Source: JAVBKV01 sp031553885
GTDB lineage: Bacteria > Bacteroidota > Bacteroidia > Bacteroidales > Azobacteroidaceae
Reading direction: 5' to 3'
Assembly: GCA_031553885.1 (NCBI GenBank)
Contig: JAVBKV010000022.1
Span: 1-23,074 of the forward strand
Length of the DNA: 23,074 bases
The position numbers were made by a program, and so were the translations under genes. Shown piece after piece: positions 16,926 through 23,074 of this stretch. Under the pieces are notes generated by a model, which saw only the letters and a program-made list of their open reading frames with translations, searched no databases and was not told where the DNA came from. Each line of letters starts with the position of its first letter. The stretch's first letter is position 1.

Positions 16926-17729
16926 TTATTTTGCAATAAGAAGTATTACCGAAACTACTGAAACCGTCATTGACCACAATGAAAACCAGAAACTCATCAT
17001 GTCCCGGTCCGGTGTAAGTGCTTTGGATTTATTGGGTTCGATGTACAGAACATCGTTCTGTTGTAAATAAAAATAAGGAGAAGCGAAAATCTCTTTCGAA
17101 GTCAGGTCAATGGTAATTACCTGCATGTTATTATCTTTATCTGTCCGCATTAACTTTACATTCTCCCGCTTACCGTAGATCGAGAGATCCCCTGCCATGG
17201 CAACTGCTTCAAACAGGTTGATCCGGCTACGCTCGGTTATCCGGTATTCTCCAGGACGGGCAACTTCTCCCAAAACAGAAATACGATAGTTCAACAGATT
17301 TATAGTAATTATCGGATCTTCAACAATGTATTCCTTTAATTCTTTTTTAAGATAAGCTTTTAACTCTTCCTCTTTCATACCTTCCACTTTAATAAGCCCC
17401 AGCAAAGGAAAATCAATCTGTCCTGCATCATTTACCTTATAGATGTTACCGGTAGTACTTCCTGTATAAAGGTTATCCTGTGATACAGAATGATCGCTTT
17501 GTATATTGAACATTGCTGTTAATTTTGGTTCTATTGTTCCGTTTACAGCAATTTCCAGTATATCGTCAACAGCGTAATGCAGTTTGAGGTTTGAAGATTG
17601 AAGTTTATAAGCCGAATGGTTATCCGTATCCTGTATATAAGCTATCTTTTTCTGTGTACGACAGGATAAGAAAACGATAGAAAAGCAGAGAATAGTGATA
17701 AATTGTATTGTTTTTTTGTTTATACCCAT
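16926..17729 (-). CDS. wza: Polysaccharide export lipoprotein (Wza-like)
   Basis: A 267-residue envelope protein. The signal peptide ends in a lipobox, IVFLSC, with the lipidated cysteine at residue 23. A polysaccharide-export domain (about 50-135) contains YAVDDILEIAVNG and INDAG-type motifs (seen as VNDAGQIDFPLLGLIKVEGM). It is followed by one SLBB domain (about 147-235) starting ISVLGEVARPGEYRI. The C-terminal segment 244-267 is hydrophobic and could cross the outer membrane as Wza helices do. The protein is shorter than E. coli Wza (about 380 residues), as is common in Bacteroidetes. It is the first gene of the export and assembly block, behind a hairpin terminator and a possible promoter. 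It would form the outer-membrane exit channel together with the Wzc-like protein. Confidence 0.93.
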   Translation of the reverse strand: MGINKKTIQFITILCFSIVFLSCRTQKKIAYIQDTDNHSAYKLQSSNLKLHYAVDDILEIAVNGTIEPKLTAMFNIQSDHSVSQDNLYTGSTTGNIYKVNDAGQIDFPLLGLIKVEGMKEEELKAYLKKELKEYIVEDPIITINLLNYRISVLGEVARPGEYRITERSRINLFEAVAMAGDLSIYGKRENVKLMRTDKDNNMQVITIDLTSKEIFASPYFYLQQNDVLYIEPNKSKALTPDRDMMSFWFSLWSMTVSVVSVILLIAK

Positions 17730-17773
17730 GTTGTATTATTTCATAGAGATCAATAGGATGACCTAATATTCGA

Positions 17774-17781
17774 CAAAAATA
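17774..17781 (-). promoter_or_regulatory. Possible -7 element upstream of the export operon
   Basis: TATTTTTG on the minus strand matches the Bacteroidetes -7 box TAnnTTTG exactly. It would start a transcript near 17767, about 38 bases before the Wza-like ATG. No TTTG is found at -33 spacing, so this may be a weak or activator-dependent promoter. Its place just after the hairpin terminator supports a new transcript beginning here. Confidence 0.35.
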
Positions 17782-17790
17782 GTTTTGAAA

Positions 17791-17842
17791 GACTGCCTCA
17801 TTGGTCCGTTTGCAATTTTCTGCACGGGAAAATGAGGCAGTC
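17791..17842 (-). terminator. Hairpin terminator after the 1486-residue T9SS protein gene
   Basis: A perfect 12-bp inverted repeat (GACTGCCTCATT with AATGAGGCAGTC) encloses 28 bases that can add a short CCGT/ACGG stem. It begins 19 bases after the stop codon and is followed on the minus strand by TTTCAAAACTATTTTT. It separates the two-gene head region from the export operon, perhaps only partially. Confidence 0.65.
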
Positions 17843-17860
17843 TCTGTTAAATAATAGTTC

Positions 17861-20800
17861 TTACCTGATTTGTATTTTTTGTGCTTTTTGCGTTTTTTGT
17901 GTTGTAGCTTTGACAATGTACACTCCCTCGGCATAATCCGGCAAGGTAATCGTCACATAATCCTGGTTCAGGTCGTTTTTAGAGAGTACAACACGTCCCT
18001 GGATATCAATAAGGGAAACCGAACGGATCGGATCGGAATAAGTACTTACAACTTTCAGTACATTTCCTTGTGCTGAAATCCGGAGGTAAGATTCTTTTTC
18101 GATAGGGTCGATAGCCGTAGGTGCATTTGAAGCTTTCAGATGGAGGAAGAACCGCCCGCTTCCCGAATCTCCGGTCTGAGCGTTGAATGTATATTCAGGA
18201 TCAACCAGCACATTCTGCATGAAGGACTTTCCATTTTCATCTCTTATCAGTTTGTCTTCCAACCAGATTTCAGAGGCAGGAAAATCTTTCAGATCAGTAA
18301 ATTTCAGTTTCAGGTCTCCTTCATATTTAGTTTTAATGCCTAACTCAATTGCATCGCTGAGATTTCCGACAGTATTGATTGATACGGCAGCGCCACTGCT
18401 TGTGTTGTCATTTACAATGGAATAAAGAATTGCAGCCTCTTTGTTGGAAACAAAAGTAGTCCAGACATCTTCATTAAATACAAATCCGTTATCAGCTCCT
18501 TCTTTATAGCGGATCAATATACCGCTTGCCCGTTCATTATTCTGAATCACCTGAACCCGGAACAACTTATTGGCATTGGCTGTAGCGGAACGCAACTGCA
18601 TAGTCGGAGCTGTTACGGATGCCGCCGGATCAAATTTAACGGAAGTAAAACTTGCATTTTCTTTTTTATCCACAATGAAAGATTGCATCGGAGGTATCTT
18701 GAACCCATCTAAACCGCCATCCGTACTAATCACATCACCATTGTTGAACTGATAGGTTTCATAGGTCGGAATCCGGGCGGAATTCTGGATTTTGAATGAT
18801 CCACCGATCTTATCCTGATTATCCGCAGTGTAATAGAAATTATAAAAATCAATGTGTGACATCCACGGATTACCTATAATAATGAAATTGTAATCGGTAT
18901 TGTTTCCGTTTTCAACAGGATAATCAAACGATTTATCGGTCGCCAGAATTAACGGAGAATCATAGATAAACTTTCCGGCATTACTCTTGTTTAAGCCGGT
19001 GACTTTTCCCAAATACTGCTTGTAAGTTGGAAGATCCGAACGCTGTTCGTAAATAGCATAAGAAGTACTATCCATTGGGAAACTGAATGTAACCGGTGTT
19101 CCGGCTGCATTTTCAGCCTCTCCCTTATCAGCCCAGACAGCGAATGATTTACCGAATATATATTCATAATTCAAATTATTATAAGGCTTACTCCAGGTTG
19201 CCGCCGACTTTACAATCGAAGCTTTCTGCGGGTTATCCTGTTGATACATTTGCTGATAAATTGCAGGATTGGTGGATGTCGCCTCTACCCTCGCATACGG
19301 TGCTGCAACACCTTTCGGATACATGTCTCCGGAGTACAAGTTTTGTAACGGAGGAGCAACCATATTCCATCTGTTTGAAGTTATCTTCAAATCCACACTG
19401 GCCTTTTCATAGGTCAGGTATGTCGGAGCTCCAAGTTCAGCCCCGGCCCCGAAAGCGATTGTTTTACAAACAGCGTAATCTGATTCCTTCAGTTGCGGAT
19501 AATTGGTTTTTCCACCCGGTATGGTGATCGTAGTTGTAAATCCCGGAACTTTATTCGGGCCTCCGGTAGCACCACCATCTTGAGTCCAGTTGGCGACATC
19601 ATTCCAATTGCTATCTTTGGAGCCATTCCAGGTTACAGCAGAGAATGCATCACCGGCGGTTACAGTTACACTAACGGTAGCTTCATTGGATGTATATCCG
19701 TCACAGGTGAATGTGTAGGAAAAATTATCCGTCCCGGTGTATCCTGCCTGAGAAGAAACATATACGATTTTCTTGTCGGTAGTTATAGATAGCTTTCCGT
19801 GAGCCGGCTGAGTTTTCAATGTAATCTGAGTTCCGACATTATCGCAATACCGATAGTCATTAGCCAACACATTTATGGAAACGCTTCTTCCGTTGGCTAC
19901 TGTTATACCTGCATCATTTGTAGCGATAGCAGAACCTACATTCATGATATTATTTTCAATATCACACTCATAGTAACCGGAAGCTGGAAAATTCGTCCCG
20001 TCGTCTGTAAGGCGAACCCAGATTTTCTTCCCTCGAAAATCCCCGTTTAGAGTGTAATTCAAAGTAACCTCACTGCCGGGATAAATCGCTCCGGTAACAG
20101 ATGGCGTACTCATTTGGCAATTGAGAAGCGGCGTGTATTTTGTTGCCGATCCAAACTCTCCGGTACCGGAATAAACACAAATGGGTTCGAGTACCGAGAT
20201 TGCAGCATCCCCGGTATTCGAGACTTTGAACGATATCGAGGTAGAGCTAGCCGAAGGAGTTCCATTAATCATCAATCCGGAAATCACAGCATCCGAGGTA
20301 TAAACAATGGGTAAAAGGGATCCATCTTCTTTTACTTGTGAAACAACCGACTGTAAGAGCGTTCCGTTGTATGGTGTTTTATCTCCGAATTGAGTAGTAA
20401 GCGGTATGGGATTACTTGAAATTGACATGTCGTTATTGACTAATGTCGGGAAATACGCAAACTGGTTCCATTTAGGAGGTGCAGCAGCAAAACCGGCACC
20501 CTTTCCTTCGTATACAACTAACCTAGCAGCAACTAAAGCGGTATTGTATGAATCGTAACATACAAAGTCTGCGGCATTGTCCCCATTCACATCGGCAATA
20601 ACCGGATATTGATAACCTGTATATGAATTAACCGGAACTTTCATCAAGACAGCTCCCGTACTGGGATTTACAGGTTCACCGAGAGGTATAAATTCTTTTT
20701 TGGAAGCGTCAATTACCCGTATGCTTGTCTCATCCTGATAAACTACTTTGGCTATTCCTGAGTTGTTAAAATCAAATACGGTTAGTCCCGTACATAGAGA

Positions 20801-22321
20801 ACTGTCGCTGTGTTTCAGTAGCCAAGATATTTTCAGGGCATTTTCCTTATTATCTTCAGTTTCGTCGACAGTAAATCCCCATACGTTACCCCATTCTCCA
20901 CTCGAACCTGTATTTCTTATGTTATTACCGGTAATACCGACGTTAGGAAATATTTTTTCACCCCAGTTGCTAGCTGCTAATGACCCATTTCCGGAGATAA
21001 AGCAAACTTCGGGTAATTTCTTTTCATTGACTTCCTTTCCGTTAATATCCCCGATAAAAGGCATACCATGAATTCCTGTATTGGTGTAAAAAGAAATGTT
21101 TTGGGCGGCGACCAAACTTCCTGTATTGTTACTTCCGGGACTACTGAGGTCTGGAGTCCAAACGTATACACGCAAGTCACCTGTTCCGCGATTTCCACTT
21201 AGAAATTGCGCTCCGAGAACGACCACATCCAATTTACCGTCGCCATTCATATCGGCTACACCAGTAAATCCGTCTCCATAATATTCTCCTGTTGCTGACG
21301 TAAGACCTGTCATACTACCTTTAAAATTATATGTAACGATATCGCAAGTCCCTTCGAAATTACTTCCTCTTCCTCCTGTCAATTTGGGTCTGTATACCTT
21401 ATTCCCAGCCGCGATTTCCACTATTCCGTCATTGTTGAAATCGGCTACAGACATCATACCCATAAATCTTTCATATCCTTCAACATTGGATGCATGCCAC
21501 CATCTTCTTCCGACATTGGCTTTTGCCTGATCTTCTTCAGTAGTAGCAACCAAATTTCCGGTGGCTAGGTCGAAAATTTTATTATATACCAGTAACTCAG
21601 GATTCCCGTCTCCATTGAAATCTGCAAAGTGAGGCATCGGATAGCAAAATTCGTTGTTGTAAGAGGTGGTCGTTGGTGTTGCCTTTGAGTAATTGTAGTG
21701 AAAACGTTGATTTCCTTCCTTTTTCCACTCAATATTATAATCACAATTGGCATCAGTAATCCGATAACACCAAATTTTACCCAGTTCAGAAGTAGTTCCT
21801 CCGGTAGTTAGGATGATACGGGGAAAATTTTCTCCCGGGACTTTGGCAATAGCCAAGTGAGACGGAGATCCGTGGTATGCACCCGACGAACAGTAAAATG
21901 TGGGAAAATCAGAAGAACTTGTGTTCATTCCTATATTTCCGATGGTTTTTTTTACGGTACCATCTCCGCTCAAAATAACAATTTTGTTTGCAATAGGATT
22001 AAGCCCCCCAGCATAAGTAGCTGTAGTTCCTAAACAAATGATTTCCGGTTTTCCGTCTCCGGTCAAATCCGCCACCAACGGGATAGAAAATCCGTTAAAA
22101 AAGTTTCCGTTATATGCACTTGTAACAGAAGCAGGATATGTCCATGCAATACCTGCATCAAAAGTAGAAGATTTTAATGGTGAAAAACACCTGATATCGG
22201 AAGGATCCACAATATTATCCGGTTTGTCGAATCCATCCCAGGGATTTTGAGCTAAAGCTATTCCGGATATAAAAAACCCGATTATAACTGTCAATAATTT
22301 AATACGATAGATATTTTTCAT
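17861..22321 (-). CDS. Large secreted FG-GAP-repeat protein with T9SS C-terminal sorting domain
   Basis: A 1486-residue protein with a signal peptide ending at ALA|Q (24/25). Calcium-binding-like FG-GAP/VCBS motifs occur at about 83-94 (VADLTGDGKPEI), 232-243 (FADFNGDGNPEL), 292-303 (VADFNNDGIVEI) and 355-366 (VADMNGDGKLDV), with weaker ones near 423, 516 and 575; they suggest a beta-propeller-like head. A CARDB-like region (about 675-795) and a cadherin-like Ig domain (about 801-890, with VLANDY and GTDNFSYT) follow. Then comes a WNGSKDSNWNDVANW element (898-912) as found in T9SS cargo. The last 75 residues (about 1411-1486) are a type A T9SS sorting domain with SLIDIQGRVV and GVYIVKA. It is expected to be secreted across the outer membrane and attached to the surface. 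It follows the small sorting-tail gene after 39 bases with no terminator. An adhesin or matrix-associated role is inference. Confidence 0.85.
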   Translation of the reverse strand: MKNIYRIKLLTVIIGFFISGIALAQNPWDGFDKPDNIVDPSDIRCFSPLKSSTFDAGIAWTYPASVTSAYNGNFFNGFSIPLVADLTGDGKPEIICLGTTATYAGGLNPIANKIVILSGDGTVKKTIGNIGMNTSSSDFPTFYCSSGAYHGSPSHLAIAKVPGENFPRIILTTGGTTSELGKIWCYRITDANCDYNIEWKKEGNQRFHYNYSKATPTTTSYNNEFCYPMPHFADFNGDGNPELLVYNKIFDLATGNLVATTEEDQAKANVGRRWWHASNVEGYERFMGMMSVADFNNDGIVEIAAGNKVYRPKLTGGRGSNFEGTCDIVTYNFKGSMTGLTSATGEYYGDGFTGVADMNGDGKLDVVVLGAQFLSGNRGTGDLRVYVWTPDLSSPGSNNTGSLVAAQNISFYTNTGIHGMPFIGDINGKEVNEKKLPEVCFISGNGSLAASNWGEKIFPNVGITGNNIRNTGSSGEWGNVWGFTVDETEDNKENALKISWLLKHSDSSLCTGLTVFDFNNSGIAKVVYQDETSIRVIDASKKEFIPLGEPVNPSTGAVLMKVPVNSYTGYQYPVIADVNGDNAADFVCYDSYNTALVAARLVVYEGKGAGFAAAPPKWNQFAYFPTLVNNDMSISSNPIPLTTQFGDKTPYNGTLLQSVVSQVKEDGSLLPIVYTSDAVISGLMINGTPSASSTSISFKVSNTGDAAISVLEPICVYSGTGEFGSATKYTPLLNCQMSTPSVTGAIYPGSEVTLNYTLNGDFRGKKIWVRLTDDGTNFPASGYYECDIENNIMNVGSAIATNDAGITVANGRSVSINVLANDYRYCDNVGTQITLKTQPAHGKLSITTDKKIVYVSSQAGYTGTDNFSYTFTCDGYTSNEATVSVTVTAGDAFSAVTWNGSKDSNWNDVANWTQDGGATGGPNKVPGFTTTITIPGGKTNYPQLKESDYAVCKTIAFGAGAELGAPTYLTYEKASVDLKITSNRWNMVAPPLQNLYSGDMYPKGVAAPYARVEATSTNPAIYQQMYQQDNPQKASIVKSAATWSKPYNNLNYEYIFGKSFAVWADKGEAENAAGTPVTFSFPMDSTSYAIYEQRSDLPTYKQYLGKVTGLNKSNAGKFIYDSPLILATDKSFDYPVENGNNTDYNFIIIGNPWMSHIDFYNFYYTADNQDKIGGSFKIQNSARIPTYETYQFNNGDVISTDGGLDGFKIPPMQSFIVDKKENASFTSVKFDPAASVTAPTMQLRSATANANKLFRVQVIQNNERASGILIRYKEGADNGFVFNEDVWTTFVSNKEAAILYSIVNDNTSSGAAVSINTVGNLSDAIELGIKTKYEGDLKLKFTDLKDFPASEIWLEDKLIRDENGKSFMQNVLVDPEYTFNAQTGDSGSGRFFLHLKASNAPTAIDPIEKESYLRISAQGNVLKVVSTYSDPIRSVSLIDIQGRVVLSKNDLNQDYVTITLPDYAEGVYIVKATTQKTQKAQKIQIR

Positions 22322-22360
22322 AAATTGAATGTTAAGTTAAAAAATGAAATAATTAAAATT

Positions 22361-22696
22361 TTAAACAGAACGTTTTTCCCTTTTTTTGAGAAAACAATAA
22401 ATGCCATATGTCCCCGCAATTAAAAGGAAAGTTGCAACTTCATTTCCTCCTACCGGGGCGCTACCACCTGTAGGTTCTCCTCCTTCTGGGGGGGGGGCAT
22501 ATAAGGCTCCTCCTTTATTTAAAATCGCTCCATCGTTATCGTTGGCTGATGGCATTGAAGATTCCTGTACATTGGAACTGGAATACAAAGTACTTTTTCT
22601 GGAGACCAGAGCCTCACTTTCTGCATTACCCGTTAATGGCAACAGAGACAGGGGAAGTATAAGGCACCCTGTGATAATTAGTTTTTTTGCTTTCAT
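22361..22696 (-). CDS. Small exported protein with PVGG-helix-basic C-terminal sorting-like tail
   Basis: From the ATG at 22696 it has 111 residues; an ATG at 22708 adds four before MKAKKL and is less typical of a signal peptide. Residues 1-25 form a signal peptide ending near GNA. Residues 26-60 are Ser/Asn-rich and probably disordered, and 62-84 are Gly/Pro-rich (GGALYAPPPEGGEPTGG, then PVGG at 81-84). Residues 86-103 form one hydrophobic helix with a cysteine at 101, and the end is the basic tail KKREKRSV. This motif-helix-basic layout is that of C-terminal sorting signals (PEP-CTERM and PID-CTERM type), but I cannot assign a family. The poly-C tract of ten bases encodes residues 67-70. 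It is first in the pair with the large T9SS protein, suggesting joint surface display. Function unknown. Confidence 0.75.
   Translation of the reverse strand: MKAKKLIITGCLILPLSLLPLTGNAESEALVSRKSTLYSSSNVQESSMPSANDNDGAILNKGGALYAPPPEGGEPTGGSAPVGGNEVATFLLIAGTYGIYCFLKKREKRSV
22488..22497 (-). repeat. Homopolymer of ten C (coding strand) in the small sorting-tail gene
   Basis: Ten consecutive G on the plus strand are ten C in the coding strand, in frame as GCC CCC CCC CCA (Ala-Pro-Pro-Pro). With nine C the frame reaches TAG about 16 codons after the tyrosine preceding the tract; with eleven C it reaches TAG after about 12. Both come before the hydrophobic tail. The tract is long for a genome of about 43% GC. 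Confidence 0.95.
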
Positions 22697-22764
22697 TGAT
22701 TTAACCATAATTTAAGTTTTAATATTTTTACTTTTCATACTTTGGTTGCTTATTGTTAAAGTAA

Positions 22765-22885
22765 AAAATAACTGAGGAAATAAATATATATACACACATA
22801 CACATACATATAATTAAATGAAAACTTGAAATACTGAAACGCCTACTTTCACAAGCAAGCACCACAGGTTTTCCTCAGTTATTTT
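22765..22885. repeat. 16-bp inverted repeat flanking 89 bases
   Basis: AAAATAACTGAGGAAA (22765-22780) is repeated perfectly in inverse orientation at 22870-22885. The enclosed 89 bases contain a TA/CA simple stretch and a small internal stem (TGAAA/TTTCA around a 7-base loop, with an outer CTTG/CAAG). Either strand has a T-rich run after the distal arm. It could be a large stem-loop and terminator, the boundaries of an invertible segment, or a small MITE-like element; no target-site duplication is evident. Confidence 0.8.
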
Positions 22886-22931
22886 ATTATTTTTAATGAA
22901 ATAAAAAAATGTGAGTACTTGTTGCACAGTA

Positions 22932-22951
22932 TTCTACACCTTTCTACACCT
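22932..22951. repeat. Perfect 10-bp tandem repeat (TTCTACACCT x2)
   Basis: Two perfect copies of a 10-base unit are head to tail, spaced by one helical turn, about 235 bases upstream of the small sorting-tail gene start. Such direct repeats often serve as regulator binding sites, but none is recognised here. Confidence 0.7.
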
Positions 22952-23074
22952 GATTTTGAAATCTTATTCAGTTAGTTTTATTGATTATTGGACACTAATT
23001 CATTTCTCATCCACTCCATGCCCTCCTATTCAGACCAATCTCACAAACCACCCTTCCCTCACTTCCTAAGTGAT

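Larger units (their letters stand above)
22709..23074. other. Intergenic region upstream of the T9SS-protein operon
   Basis: 366 bases with no gene I can support. It holds the 16-bp inverted repeat pair (22765-22885), a simple TA/CA-rich stretch (22785-22815), a 10-bp tandem repeat (22932-22951) and a C-rich right end. I find no TAnnTTTG -7 box on the minus strand, so the promoter of the small sorting-tail gene is not identified. A plus-strand frame opens at an ATG at 23018 and runs off the right edge for 19 codons; it is too short to judge. Confidence 0.6.

Noticed and set aside
17620..17934. Minus-strand frame of 104 codons across the terminator region
   Set aside because: Overlaps both flanking real genes and the hairpin; composition is unlike a protein.
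22401..22715. Plus-strand frame of 104 codons opposite the small sorting-tail gene
   Set aside because: A shadow of the minus-strand gene, which has a clear signal peptide and membrane helix; the Gly/Pro content comes from the shared GC-rich part.
22785..22815. CRISPR-like or satellite array in the TA/CA-rich stretch
   Set aside because: A simple dinucleotide-rich run with no repeat-spacer structure; no CRISPR array is present anywhere in the window.
22781..22869. Consensus promoter inside the inverted-repeat segment
   Set aside because: TATTTCAA (minus) and TACTTTCA (plus) only loosely resemble TAnnTTTG, with poor -33 matches; not strong enough to list.
23018..23074. Start of a plus-strand gene at the right edge
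   Set aside because: Only 19 codons are visible, Pro/Ser/His-rich, with no recognisable start signals; cannot be supported.

Overview
The window reads as chromosomal DNA of a Bacteroidales bacterium. The reasons are Bacteroidetes-type promoters (TTTG, about 20 bases, TAnnTTTG), weak Shine-Dalgarno sequences, an ISAon1-type insertion sequence, a Bacteroidales-style class I aldolase, and a type IX secretion (T9SS) sorting domain. A T9SS-positive gut genus such as Odoribacter or a relative fits, but the genus is inference.

Left end (1-630): the edge of an ISAon1-like insertion sequence on the minus strand, with transposase ORF1 complete and ORF2 cut by the window edge. It sits just downstream of a tRNA-Asp(GTC) gene and its hairpin terminator. 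After a 316-base intergenic stretch come two plus-strand housekeeping-type genes, a class I fructose-bisphosphate aldolase (946-2010) and a PLP-dependent aminotransferase (2055-3365). A near-perfect promoter overlaps the end of the aldolase gene and serves the aminotransferase.

Main body (3372-17729, minus strand, read right to left): a tightly packed Wzx/Wzy-type surface or exopolysaccharide operon. Its order is polysaccharide-export lipoprotein (Wza-like), co-polymerase/tyrosine autokinase (Wzc-like), an outer-membrane beta-barrel protein, a GT2 glycosyltransferase, the polymerase (Wzy-like), three GT-B glycosyltransferases, a LicD-family protein, a flippase (Wzx-like), an acyltransferase-3 protein and, last, the polyprenyl-phosphate sugar-1-phosphate transferase that starts each repeat unit. 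A repeat unit would be started by the last gene product, extended by four glycosyltransferases, decorated by LicD and the acyltransferase, flipped by Wzx, polymerised by Wzy under Wzc control, and exported through Wza and possibly the beta-barrel. No nucleotide-sugar synthesis genes and no UpxY/UpxZ-type regulators lie in the window.

Head region (17730-22708, minus strand): upstream of the export genes, across a strong hairpin terminator and a possible -7 promoter element, lie two more genes. One is a 1486-residue secreted protein with FG-GAP-like repeats, a cadherin-like Ig domain and a T9SS C-terminal sorting domain. The other, upstream of it, is a small exported protein with a Pro/Gly-rich middle and a PVGG-helix-basic tail that looks like a C-terminal surface-sorting signal. 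The small gene carries a run of ten C in its coding strand. Gain or loss of one base would cut off the sorting tail, so this is a candidate phase-variable switch. The 366 bases upstream of it hold a 16-bp inverted repeat around 89 bases and a perfect 10-bp tandem repeat. The pairing of these two surface proteins with the polysaccharide operon, and the poly-C tract, are the most interesting part of the window.
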